Source: Plectosphaerella cucumerina
Taxonomy: Eukaryota; Ascomycota; Sordariomycetes; Glomerellales; Plectosphaerellaceae
DNA length: 64,000 bases
Reading direction: 5' to 3'
Assembly: GCA_020746995.1 (NCBI GenBank)
Contig: JAGPXD010000003.1
Coordinates: forward strand, 1,922,001-1,986,000
In this document: positions 1-10,715 of the stretch, piece after piece
Layout: every line of letters starts with the position of its first letter
Numbering within the stretch: position 1 is the first letter of the stretch
The notes under the pieces: model-generated
The model's input: the letters and a program-made list of their open reading frames with translations, nothing else
Told to the model about the DNA's origin: nothing
Databases searched by the model: none
Translations under genes and position numbers: made by a program

Positions 1-267
1 CTCAACGCCAAGCTCCCTCATCTGGTCGCTTGTGAGGGTGAAAAGCGCTTCCCACGAGGGGAACTTGTCTGTGTATTGGCTCAGGCCACGGCCGAGAACC
101 TTGAGGAAGGTCGGGACATCGGGAATCAGGGGAATCGGTGCGGGTACTGGCGGTGGCGTGCGGGAGTCATGGACGAATCGTGTTTGGTATGTGGTGATTG
201 TTGGCGCAGTGGTTCTCGGAATGATCGACCGGAGGGAGGCAAACCGGATCTGAGGAGCCTTCATCAT
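1..267 (-). CDS. Mitochondrial small-subunit ribosomal protein mS41 (IGR motif protein), 5' part only
   Basis: The minus strand reads an open frame of 89 codons from ATG at 267-265 and runs off the left edge of the window. A second Met codon follows directly (264-262). Residues 1-40 are basic and hydroxylated with few acids (MMKAPQIRFASLRSIIPR), which fits a mitochondrial presequence. From residue 51 the protein reads VPTFLKVLGRGLSQY, followed by a Lys-Phe-Pro-Ser-Trp core and a 'MRELGVE' turn. This is the hallmark of the IGR domain found in fungal Fyv4/mS41, a protein of the mitochondrial ribosome small subunit. The gene is divergent from the SNF2-RING gene and shares the 268-935 spacer with it. 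The C-terminal half lies outside the window. The family call rests on motif recognition only. Confidence 0.83.
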   Translation of the reverse strand, partial: MMKAPQIRFASLRSIIPRTTAPTITTYQTRFVHDSRTPPPVPAPIPLIPDVPTFLKVLGRGLSQYTDKFPSWEALFTLTSDQMRELGVE

Positions 268-935
268 GACCTGATGGTGTCAGTCGCGCTGTCCTCCGAG
301 CGTCGCGCCGAACGTGGCTCGCTGAGCGCCGCTAAGCCTAGGACTTACTGGAGGATACGGACGAGGCCGTGGAAAGGCAGAAGTACCAGGTAGAGGCGTG
401 CCTGGCTGTATCCCAGTCTGGGCGTCGCAATCGCAAATATCGGGGCTTCTTCAACTTGCCGTCAATGGGGGCCTGCGTGTCGGAGCTCCCAGACTCAAAG
501 TTACGACGGGAAAAAAAAGTTGAATTATGTCAGCATACCGGGCCCCGGCACCGGGATGCGGCGTTAATATCTCCCGTCTTGCTGACATAATCTCAGCAAC
601 TTCCAGAAGTTGGGCTGGCAACGACCCCCGGCTCGGCGGCCCCACAGTACGGACGAGGGTCCGAGTCCCGCCCGGAGCAGTTGTGCATGACGCACAGACC
701 TGGTGGATTCGCGGGGCAACTTCAGTCGCCAAACGCGTCTTCATATTTGCCAGCCAATTTGTCAGAAGCACTCTCCGGCGCGGCTGCCTCGAGCGTCTGC
801 CTGGACATCAACCCGGCAGCTTTGCCACCCCTCCCATCCTCACGCGTGATATACACCCACTTCCGCTGGCACTCAACTGGCGATGCAGCGTCACCACGAT
901 TATCCCATGTCTCGGCGATTCTGACCGGTACAACC
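268..935. promoter_or_regulatory. Divergent intergenic spacer between mS41 and the SNF2-RING gene
   Basis: This 668-bp stretch separates two divergently transcribed genes and must hold both promoters. I see no TATA box or gene in it. Small ORFs here have no recognisable content. A segment near 655-690 (GGTCCGAGTCCCGCC) resembles a tRNA T-arm, but no acceptor or D-arm partner can be found. Confidence 0.5.
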
Positions 936-3900
936 ATGCCGCCAAAATCGAAGAAGGCGCGGCACGGGACGTTGGTCACATTGGCCGGTACGTTGATCGT
1001 TTTGTGGTGTTGCGCAGTGATGTTTTCTGACATCAACATGAATAGAATGCTTTCCTCCCGCTTTCCTCCAGAGCCTCGGGTCTCTGCCTCTCCTTTCTTC
1101 TCACGAATCCGATCCCGATTCAGAACCGGCCCGGAAAAAGCTTCGAGTAACGACCGATGTCCCCGAATCCTACCTGCTCACACGGCAGGCATTCGTCTTC
1201 AAGCGTGCGACACCCGACTCGCTCCCGATATCCCCGTCATTGGCGCGCAATGATGTTGGCGATCACATCAAGCTTCGTTTCGGTCGGTGGGAATGGACCG
1301 GCCCGCGGGGCCTGTCCATAGAATGGGTGCGATCAAGTAAAAACAAGGTCGGCTATGCTCTGCTAGAGATGGACTCGGCCCCAACGCCCTTACAGGCGCT
1401 CTGCATAAATGCTTCAGTGCAAAAGGAGGCAAGAGAGAAGGCAGGCGCAATATGGACCATGGTCGATGTGTCGCTCAACTCCGCCAATGATGCTCTCCAC
1501 CTGCACATCTCGGTCAGTCTCTACTGGAACATCACCCGCTCCCCTTGGAATTTGCGTACCAAGAAGCAGAGGGAGCTCAGCAGTATGGTCATGTCGACAT
1601 TGTTCCCGGATCTCGACCAACCCGAGGAGAACACCGCTCGACAGGCTTGGACGCCTCTGGACTTTTACGAGGCAGCTTACGTGCCGCCGTCTGACGACGA
1701 CGTCGCCCAGGCAATTCATGTGGAAGGTCTGAGGTCTTCTCTGTACCCATACCAGAAGAGAACACTGCAATGGCTTCTGCGTCGAGAGGGTGCCTCCTGG
1801 ACAACGTCCGAGCTGGGCTTCTCTGTCTGTGAACCCACCACGGGTGGCGACACCGCGGGACCGCTTTCCTTTTCTTCGCATCCCGTTCCGCAGAGGCCGT
1901 CTGGCACCGAAAACAGTGGCAGCAACACACTCCAGATCAGTCGGCTCTATCATGTCATCACAGATGACGTATCGCAATTCTCTCAGCTGGAAACCTCACT
2001 CAAGGGCGGCATACTTTCGGAAGAGATGGGTCTCGGGAAGACGCTGGAGATCATTGGTCTTATCCTACTGCACAAGCGACGCCTGGACCTGGAAGGACCC
2101 TTCATCGAAGTCGGTGGAGAGACGCTGCTGCGCAGCGGCGCTACCTTGATTGTCTGTCCGAGCGCCCTGCAGGAGCAGTGGCTTGCAGAACTCGAAAGAC
2201 ACGCGCCGCATCTCATGGTCAGCTACTACCCGGGCCGAGGTCAGATGGGAATCTCTGCCGAAAGGGCCGCGGACGAAGACGAGCTTGTCACCCTTCTGGC
2301 CCACCAGGACGTTGTTCTCACCACCTACACCGTTTTGAGAGCTGAAATACACTTCGCGACCAAACCCCCTGATCGGTCCAGGCGCCGGGAGCGCGCATAT
2401 ACCCGGCCCAAGTCACCCCTTGTCCAAATCTCCTGGTGGAGGGTGTGCCTCGACGAGGCGCAGATGATTGAGAGCGGCGTCAGCTCCGCCGCCATCGTGG
2501 CTCGCGTGCTGCACCGCGTCAATGCTTGGGGCGTCACCGGAACACCGGTCAAGAACGACGTCAAGGACCTACTGGGACTGCTGTTGTTCCTCCGCTACGA
2601 GCCCTACTCTTCATTCCCTCATGTCTGGGCCTCTCTGACGGAAAGGCACAAGGATGTCTTCCGTAGCCTCTTCAACCGGATATCCATTCGGCATACCAAG
2701 CATCTCGTGAGAGACGAGATTGCACTGCCAGCTCAGAAGCGCTTTGTGATCACCATGCCTTTTACGGCGATCGAGCAGCAACACTACCAATCGCTTTTCA
2801 ACGAGATGTCAGAGGCCTGCCATCTCGACGCTGAGGGAAACCCGGCCATTGACGATTGGGATCCGAGGAATTATGAAGAGAAAATGCGTTCGTGGCTCAA
2901 TCGTCTGCGTCAGGCCGCGCTCCATCCCGAAGTCGGTGTTCAGAATCGGCGTGCCCTTGGACACAGGGCCGGCGCCCCTCTGCGGACCGTTGACGAAGTC
3001 TTGACGGCCATGATCGAGCAGAATGACATAATCATCAGAGCCGAACAGCGCAACTACCTCCATCTGAGGCTGACGCATGGGCAGCTCCTCGAGAACGGTC
3101 CACAGGTCAAGGAAGCACAGCGCATCTGGCTGAGTGTTCGTGTCGAAGCCGACCAGATGGTTGAGAAGTGTCGTCGAGAGATGGCGGCAGTAATCGAAGA
3201 TGCCAAGAAAGCCCGCATCGCAGCACGCGCAGATTCGGGTGCGGATGATGATACAGCAGATGAGGATGAAGACGAGCCTGAGGACCCGAAGAACAGAGGC
3301 AAAGACATTGAGGTCCGCGCGAGGCTACGGTATGCTCTCGAGACCCAGCACAGAGCAGTTTTCTTTTGCGGAAACGGGTTCTTCCAGATCAAGTCCAACC
3401 CTGACTTCACGGCACCCGACTCTGAAGAGTTCAAGACACTTCAGGAAAAGGAGGACAAGGCCTATGATACCGCGAAAGGCATCCGACGTGAGATTCTTTC
3501 CGAGAACCACAAGAAGGCTACCAGCCACATGAAGAGGCTTCGCGAGTCGGCGAAAACCCAGAGTTTTGTTGAGATGCCGGAGCTGAAGACCAACGAGATG
3601 AAGGGCCTGGAAAGCGGTCCAGTTTTGGAGCGGGCAGAAGGGCTTTATGGCTTGCTCAACCTTCAAGCCGGCTTGATTGACGAATGGAGGGAGATCATCA
3701 TCCAACTCCTTCTCCGACCGCTGGTCGACGAGGACGACGAAGTGGAACTGACGGGCGATGAGTTTGCTGACTCGACGAAGATTCAGGAAGAGCTCATGGT
3801 CTACGTTACAGTCTTGAGGGCGTCTATTGCAGATCGTCAAATGGCCATCTCGGGTCTCGAGAATGCCCTCGTTCGACACGAGATCCAGACTGCCAAAGCT

Positions 3901-5540
3901 CTTGCGCGCCAAGGCGATGGCCCTGCCCCGACCAAGTTCAACGAGCTCATGGAGCTGCGGGAACGAGTCAGGCCGGAGATTGGCGATGGATTGAGCTCCC
4001 TCAAAGGTGTGGTATCGGCATTGCGCGCTATCCTGACAAGGCTTCCACGCTTCGAAAACGCCACCAACCGGGCTGAGGTTGAGTACGAGATCGTCCGTCA
4101 GCAGATCCAGGACATGCAGGCCCAAATTACCTCACAAACCAAGGCAGCGCACGCTTTGGAGCGAGAGTGTGAGCAGTTCACCACCGCCATGAATGCCCGA
4201 GTCGACTACTACCGCCAGCTCCAATACGTCTCGGACAGTGTCGAGCCGTATGATGGGCCCAAGGATGAGGCGGCGGTCTTGGAGTACACCACCCTGGAAG
4301 CCAGGTCTCATAACAAGCTCACCTCGGCAGAAGGAAAGCAACGATACCGTAAGTCCGGGACAATTTACCCCTTGTACGACGACTGCTAACCTAGCTCGAC
4401 ATCAGTTCTGAGCCTCAGAGACACCAGCGGCGAGGTCGGGGAGCCCCGGATGTGCATCATCTGCCAATCCAGCTTCACGACTGGTGTTCTGACAGTTTGC
4501 GGCCACCAATTCTGCAAGGAGTGCATCATGCTGTGGTTCCGGGCTCACCACAACTGTCCCATGTGCAAGCGAGTCCTTCGGATGAGCGAGCTGCACGACA
4601 TCACGCTGAAACCTCGTGAGCTCAAGCTCCATGTTGGGGAGGATGCTCCTGCCCCAGGCCTGAGGAAGAGCACCGTGTCAAAGAAGTCGGCCATCTATTC
4701 CGAGTTTGGCGCCGAGAAGTTGGCGGAGATCAACAAGATTGATCTCGATGGCCCGTCGTTCACAACCAAGGTCGACTCCATTGTCCGGCACCTCCTGTGG
4801 CTGCGCGACTCTGATCCTGGCGCAAAGTCTGTGATTTTCTCTCAGTAAGTCATGGGCAGCAAATTAGGGTTCTGAAACCAAAGGCATGCTAATGTGCTGT
4901 GTGCAGATATCGCGACTTTCTCGGCGTCATCGGGCTTGCGCTATCCCGGTGGAGGATCGGGTACAGGTCCATCGACAACCCATCAGGCATTGAAGACTTC
5001 AAGAAGGACCCGGCAATCGAGTGCTTCCTGCTGCATGGCCGGGCACAGTCGAGCGGCCTGAACCTCGTCAATGCCAGCCACGTCTTTCTCTGCGAGCCCG
5101 TACTGAACACAGCAATCGAACTGCAGGCCATCGCGCGTGTGGACCGAATCGGGCAAAAGCATGAGACAACCGTCTGGCTCTACCTGATCGAGGGCACAGT
5201 GGAAGAGTCCATCTACAACCTGTCTCTGCGGCGGCGGCTGGAGCACATGGGAAAGAGCCGGGGCAAGACCAGGGATTCGACGCCGGAGGTTCTGGAGCCG
5301 ACTTTGGAGGCGGCGAATACTCTCGAGATGGAGCAGGCGTCGCTGTCCAAGCTCATGAGTAAGGACAGGACGGCGGGCGAGACGGTAAAGCAGGAGGATC
5401 TGTGGGAGTGTCTCTTTGGCCATGTTGCGAGGGCCAGGGAGGCGGGACGGGACGTGATGGAAAATCCTGCCGTCATGGGGTTCATGGCTGCAGAGGCTGC
5501 GGAGGAGCGGGCAAGGGCCGGCGTTGATGTGGAAGGTTGA
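936..5540 (+). CDS. IRC20: SNF2-family ATPase with inserted C3HC4 RING finger (Irc20/SHPRH type)
   Basis: Four exons: 936-987, 1046-4348, 4406-4844 and 4907-5540, joining to 1475 codons plus stop. All three introns (58, 57 and 62 bp) are GT-AG, and the first two have clear CTGAC or CTAAC branch sites. The first exon codes only 17 residues (MPPKSKKARHGTLVTLA). The SNF2 N-terminal lobe carries Walker A EEMGLGKTLE near residue 346 and a DEAQ Walker B near 487. After a long Glu-rich, partly helical insert comes a C3HC4 RING (CIICQ, CGHQFCKEC, CPMC) at about 1135-1176. The C-terminal helicase lobe starts near 1260 and includes motif VI ARVDRIGQKH near 1341. This order, with the RING inside the split helicase, is that of yeast Irc20 and animal SHPRH, nuclear proteins linked to recombination and ubiquitin or SUMO signalling. 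The paralogous Rad5 family is less likely because no HIRAN domain is seen and the RING lies after a long insert. Confidence 0.9.
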
Positions 5541-6471
5541 TACCCACGGACGATGAGTTATGGGCAGGCATGACTTCTCAGATGAGATGCCCATGGGCTG
5601 GGTCAAGGCCCTGGCGAAGGGCCAATGCCACTGTGCTGCTCGTAAATAAAATAAGAGTACTTTCAAATTAGTTGAGGGAGACAGCTGCCAGCCGAGAGGG
5701 AACGTGAAAGAGCTGCAAAGCACCCACGGCTTTCTTGGCCAGTTGAGTCTCCTGTGATGGGATACGTCTCGTCTCGAACAGACGGTCAGTGTGTGTCCGT
5801 CTTTGCGTTGGAGGCCCCTGGAGAGCGGTAAGTCTTCAGGTCAAGATATCCGAGCCAACATCTGCCACAGACTCCCGGGTGTCTTGCCAGCCCATTCTCA
5901 CCCAACCGGCTACAGAAGACGTCCCGATTCCCAAACCCGCACTCTTTGCCGTCCACCACTGCAGTGGCTTCAAGCGAACACGCCGAGGGTGGCAGGTGCG
6001 CCGCACGTCCTCCATGAGAGGCCAACTGGCCATAACGTTTGGTCCATTTCTAGACCCTGTGAAAGCCGTGGGAACATAGTCTTATATTATGAGGGCCAAG
6101 ATGTAGACTCAAGCCGTTGCGGAGTGTACCCCTGGAGCCTCGTTGAGATGGAGGAGTTGTCGTGAGCCACAATAGGGGGAGGGGTTCAGCCACGTGCAAG
6201 CGAGCCCCAGCAACGCTTTAGCGCTAGAAACCTCCCCGCCCATTCCAGGTCTCCAGCAGCTGTGACGCTGCCGCCCAACCCCAATGCAGACAGACGCAAC
6301 CTCGGGTTGCTGTTGATCAAGCTTGCTCGAACACCGCCAGACGCCGCCGGAAACTGCCAATTGCCACGCCTGACTTCCGGCCACCTGCACCACGACCTGC
6401 CCTGCTTGCCATGGCTTCTCGACGACCCTGAACGATCCGAATAACACTCTTGCGCGTCTGCCATCCGCAAG
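5541..6471. other. Intergenic spacer upstream of the F-box/Sec10 gene
   Basis: The 931 bp lie between two genes on the same strand. They should hold the 3' end of the SNF2-RING transcript and the promoter and leader of the next gene. An AATAAA-like string (AAATAAAATAAG) at about 5643-5654 could be the polyadenylation signal of the upstream gene. No credible coding sequence is seen. Confidence 0.4.
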
Positions 6472-9233
6472 ATGTACCACTCGAGGGGAGCTCCCCCGCG
6501 GACCAGCATCCTCAGCGCCCTCAAGGCGACGGAGATGCTGGATTCGCGGCCAACGCTTCCCGCCGGTACGGCTGCCACCTGCTTGGTACTGGGTTGTTAA
6601 AGCTAACGGGGTGGGAAACAGAACTTCTCGACAAGATCATCGATTACCTCCCAGTCTCGGACCTCATGTCGGTCGCGCGAACGTCATGGCGGATGCGAGA
6701 GATGGTTTACGACGACTCCAGATGGGTGACACGACTCAACAGCATGGGATGCTGGAACGAGGCCGAAGCAAGAAAACGATTCGAAGATGCGATGCGGAGG
6801 AGGCGCGAAGCCGCTGAGCAGGCCAAAGCAGCGGCACGACAGTCAGCCATCCCAGGAGTGCCCGCGCCGGCGGCACCCCAGAACACAACCATATTTGACG
6901 CTACAGTAGAGGAGAAGAGACTCGCAGCAGTCCCACCAATTGATGGCTTCGAGAAGATGTCCCTAGGACCAACAGCGCCGCAAAACCACGACACATTGAA
7001 GGACCCCCAGGCCGTCTTGGGGGTGCTGGAACACGTCAGGAGCATACGAGGCCATGCGAGGGAAGAATACGGAAAGGTGTACGGAGCACTGGCGCCTTTC
7101 TACTTCGATCTCGCCCAGTCAAAGAGCCACACGGATCCCATCGTCTTCCAGGCCTTCAGGGATCCGGAACAGCAGGCCAAGATGCTGTCCAACCTCCTCA
7201 CGTTTACCAAGAGCGACTGGGCTCAAGGGTGGCCGATGAGAGAAGAAAAGCTGCTGGCTATGACGAGCATATTCGAGAGCGCCGTGCTGCGAGAGTTTGA
7301 GCAGGGATACGAGTTCTGGGACGTCGACGGGAGGATGCGGCGGTACGCACACGTTCTTCACACCCTGAACGGTGGTACGGCAGGGGTCGACCTTTTCATC
7401 CAGAAGCACCCGATTTTCAACGACCACGAGATCATCTCGGCGAACTCGGTCGACTGCATTAATCATGCACAGGCTGGAGACATCACGCTCGATCCGTCAA
7501 GGACCTTTTTCGAAACCCTGCTGCGAAAGGTGAACGAGCAAAGTTCGGTCATCGAGAGGATATTTCCCAGCGCGGAAGCCGCCTTTTGGGAGTTTGTCGA
7601 CAAGGTCCGGGAGGATATCATCATGGAGTACTCGACCGCCTTGTTCGATGCTTCGCACGACCGCAGTCCATCATCGTATCTCAAGGCCGTTGCTGGAATC
7701 TTCGAACAGACGCTACTATTCTTCAGATCACTGACGTCGCCGGGCTCGTCCAAGGAGACGATTGAGACGAAAGCCAAGGAGATGACGCTCAAAGTCTTCG
7801 AGCCGCACATCGACCTCTATCTCCAGGAGGAGCTTGACTTCTTCACCAAGCACGCAGAGACCGAGGTGGGATCCTGGGAGAAGCGGCTATCAGAACAGGA
7901 CGCGTCAGTCGAGTCGTTCTACATGTCCAACTTCAACAGACAAGCGGACAAGAGCGACTTTCTATCATCGTTCAAAAAGGTCGTCATGATGCCCGTCAGT
8001 GTCCTGCCAACATTTCCCATCGGCGGCCCATTTGGCTCGTCGTCCAAGACATCAAACACAGCGACAGAGGCAAATGGCAGCAGCAATCAACTGGCGCAGC
8101 CGGAGAACGCCGCCGGGAGTCGAACAAGCCTCAACGGGCGACTGAGTCCGCTTCCGGAGAAGGCGCCGACGGACGAGCTTGCCGCCAAGGCGGCACTGAT
8201 GGCGAACCGACTGGAGGGCATCAAGTCGCTGTTCAGCATCGAGGTTGCCCTGAACCTCGTGCATGCGGCCCAGACCAGCCTGGGGCGCGCGGCCATGTTC
8301 GTCCGGCTCGGTGGACAGTACGGAGAGGAGGCGCGCGAGCAATGCGAGACCATCTTCATCGTCCTGCTGCGCATCCTGGGCTCGAGACACGTCAAGACGG
8401 GCTTCGAAAAGGCCGTTGTCCACCTCTCGCACTACAACCCACGTGAGGTCAACTCGCACGACCCCTCAGGTGTGGCACCGCTGGTCATGTTCATCGAGCT
8501 CGTCAACGTCGGCGATCTCATCTCGCAAATGATCGACGTCTTCTACGAGCAGCAGCTGGCCGGCCCCAAGATCGCGGACCGTAACGATTTCCTCGACCCC
8601 GCGGGCATGGCCAAGAAGAAGTGGGAGCAGATGCTCGACGAGAGCGTCGCGGCGGGCTTGAACAAGGGCATCGACGTGCTCATGGATGAGGTCGAGTACC
8701 TTAACGGTACGACGCAACAACCGACCGACTACAACCCGGACCTGTCGTCGACGGGCGGCGTGCTCGCTGACCCGGGGCCGACGCAGACGGCGATTAAGAT
8801 TGTCGAACTGTTGTCGTCGCACACGCGCATGCTGGTCGGCAGCACGGACAAATCGATGCTGGATGTGTTCAACGGCGAGGTCGGGCTGCGCCTCTTCACG
8901 GCCGTGTGCAAACACCTCAAGCGGCAGCGTATCAGCACCGAGGGCGCTATCAAGGTCATCGCCGACATGAACCTGTACTTTGAGTACATCCGCACGCTTC
9001 GCAACCAGGATCTGCTGGCGTACTTCAAGGCCCTGCGCGAGCTGAGCCAGATCTACCTCATCGAGCCGCGGCACGCCAAGGAGATGGCTATCGTCATCGC
9101 AGATGGTGACCGCTTCGGGGGCATCTTCCGCGCTGAGGAGGTTTACGAGTATGCACAGCGGAGGGCCGACTGGTATCAGGTGCGCAAGAGCGTCGAGAGG
9201 GCCATGTACGGGATGGAGTGTTCCCTGATGTAG
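6472..9233 (+). CDS. RCY1: F-box protein with Sec10-like exocyst domain and C-terminal CaaX box (Rcy1/Pof6 type)
   Basis: Two exons, 6472-6565 and 6622-9233, give 901 residues. The 56-bp intron has a GCTAAC branch site. The start at 6472 is chosen because splicing restores a complete F-box. Residues about 28-70 read ...LPAELLDKIIDYLPVSDLM... and continue through the typical Trp-containing end of an F-box. The rest, from about 150 to 880, is a largely helical Sec10-like region. The last four residues are Cys-Ser-Leu-Met, a prenylation (CaaX) motif, as in yeast Rcy1, which ends in a CaaX box. Rcy1 acts with Skp1 in recycling of cargo, such as the v-SNARE Snc1, from endosomes to the Golgi and plasma membrane. 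The length matches yeast Rcy1 and S. pombe Pof6. The gene converges on the CDK7-like gene, with 252 bp between the stop codons. Confidence 0.9.
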
Positions 9234-9361
9234 GTAGTTAGAAGGGCCCAATGGCCTGGAATGAAATGTCACGACGAGATGAGTTCAGATATAAGAACAA
9301 GAACGCCATGCATGGCAAGGCGTCTGGAAATGGAGCCTTTATTTGTCGGCGAGGGGTATAT

Positions 9362-9381
9362 CCTGATCCTGATCCTGATCC
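9362..9381. repeat. Short tandem repeat, CCTGAT x3
   Basis: Three perfect copies of the hexamer CCTGAT lie in the 252-bp spacer between two convergent genes. The repeat is non-coding and probably has no function. Confidence 0.7.
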
Positions 9382-9485
9382 CATGTATGTGCCGTTGCAT
9401 CTCAGTGAGCAAGGGAAGACAAACGACGCCAAACGCCCCCTATTTTTCGTGATGCATGTGTATCGAGCCGATCCTGGCCAAGACC

Positions 9486-10715
9486 CTACTTCCCTCCAAA
9501 GTCGAGCTTCCGTGCGACCCCGCTCCCCCGGTCCTCGGTGAGCATGCCTGGCCTGCGCTTCAGGTCGGCGCCCACCTGGGCCTCGCTGCCCTCCTTGCGT
9601 GGCAAGTGCTCCTTGCGGGTGGGCTTCGGCTGAGCATGCCACCAGGGATGGCGCAGCATGTCGCGTGCGGTGATGCGCTTGCTAGGGTCGAGAGTGAGGG
9701 TCTTCATGAGCAGATCGACGCCCTCGGGGCCAACGGAGCTGAAGAAGCCCATAAAGTACTCGCGGGTCTTCGGAGGCTCGGGGTCATCGGGGATGTTGTA
9801 GTGGGGGAGCGAGGTGACGCCGGGCCAGTTGTCCTCGGTCGGGGTGCCGACGGCGTGGCAGATGACGCCGATCTGCTGGACCTCGGTGTCGGAGGGCATG
9901 AAGGGATGGCGGATGATGAGCTCGGCGAAGACGCAGCCGACGGACCAGACGTCGACGGCACCCGAGTAGTGGTTGGCGCCGAAGAGGAGCTCGGGCGGGC
10001 GGTACCAGCGCGTGATGACCTGGGTGGACATGTGGGCCATGGGGTCTGCGAAGCTGCGGGCGAGACCGAAATCGGCCAGCTTGACCTCGCCGTCGGCGGC
10101 GATGAGCAGGTTGTTGGGCTTGATGTCGCGGTGGAGGACGAAGTTCTCGTGGCAGAACCAGACGCCGCGGGTAAGCATGCCCATCCAGGCCTTGATGTCG
10201 GCGGCGCCGTAGCGGACGTTGTCGGTGTCCTTGACGAGCATCTCGAGGTCGCCGAGGGGCAGGTACTCGAGGACGAGGTTGAGGTTCTGGTCTTTTGAGG
10301 AAAAGACGGAGAGGAGGGAGATGATGTTGGGGTGTTGTAGTTCTTGGAGGTGCTTGAGTTCGCGGACGGCGTCGGGGGCCATGCCCTCGCGGTATTCCTT
10401 CTGGACCTTGATCTTCTTGATGGCGACGAGGGACGAGGGGTCGGCGCGGAGGCGGCCGAGGAAGACGATGGCGTAGGTTCCCTCGCCGAGCTTCTTGCCC
10501 TTGATGTATTTTCGCTTCTCCTCCTCGTTCATCTGCTCGGCTAGGTCGAGCATTGGCGGCAGGGCGGCGGGCTTCGGGACGCCGCCGGGAGGTTTTGCGG
10601 AGGGGGCATCGGTCTGGGGTGTTGCGCTGGCGGAGAGGGCGTTTTTGAGAGGTGAGGAGACGGAGGAGGTTGGCTTGACCTCGACCGGGCCGGCGACGTG
10701 GGGGGAGGTCGACAT
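9486..10715 (-). CDS. KIN28: Cyclin-dependent kinase of the CDK7/Kin28/Mcs6 family (TFIIH kinase, CDK-activating kinase)
   Basis: A single exon of 409 codons. The Met at 10715 was chosen because the upstream in-frame extension looks like leader sequence and this Met is followed by a Ser/Pro-rich N-terminus. The kinase domain begins near residue 72 with GKKLGEGTYAIVFLGR. The ATP-binding lysine is K100 (VAIK), the PSTAIRE-equivalent helix is PDAVRELKHLQEL at 114-126, the catalytic loop is HRDIKPNN at 195-202, and DFGLAR is at 215-220. The T-loop ends in MSTQVITRWYRPPELL. The downstream segment with Tyr-Ser-Gly-Ala-Val-Asp-Val-Trp-Ser is typical of CDK7. CDK7 with cyclin H phosphorylates the RNA polymerase II CTD as part of TFIIH, and in S. 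pombe Mcs6 also activates Cdc2. The activation-loop residue aligned with human Thr170 appears to be Ser230. CDK9-type kinases also carry RPPELL, but the rest of the catalytic domain favours CDK7. Confidence 0.92.
   Translation of the reverse strand: MSTSPHVAGPVEVKPTSSVSSPLKNALSASATPQTDAPSAKPPGGVPKPAALPPMLDLAEQMNEEEKRKYIKGKKLGEGTYAIVFLGRLRADPSSLVAIKKIKVQKEYREGMAPDAVRELKHLQELQHPNIISLLSVFSSKDQNLNLVLEYLPLGDLEMLVKDTDNVRYGAADIKAWMGMLTRGVWFCHENFVLHRDIKPNNLLIAADGEVKLADFGLARSFADPMAHMSTQVITRWYRPPELLFGANHYSGAVDVWSVGCVFAELIIRHPFMPSDTEVQQIGVICHAVGTPTEDNWPGVTSLPHYNIPDDPEPPKTREYFMGFFSSVGPEGVDLLMKTLTLDPSKRITARDMLRHPWWHAQPKPTRKEHLPRKEGSEAQVGADLKRRPGMLTEDRGSGVARKLDFGGK

Noticed and set aside
655..700. Possible tRNA T-arm (GGTCCGAGTCCCGCC)
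   Set aside because: No matching acceptor stem, D-arm or anticodon arm on either strand within 100 bp.
8466..9272. 268-codon minus-strand ORF over the Rcy1-type gene
   Set aside because: Antisense to a conserved helical domain; His/Arg/Leu-rich composition typical of antisense reading.
9456..10298. 280-codon plus-strand ORF over the CDK7-like gene
   Set aside because: It is antisense to the kinase, Val/Gly/Asp-rich, with no motif; an echo of GC-rich third positions.
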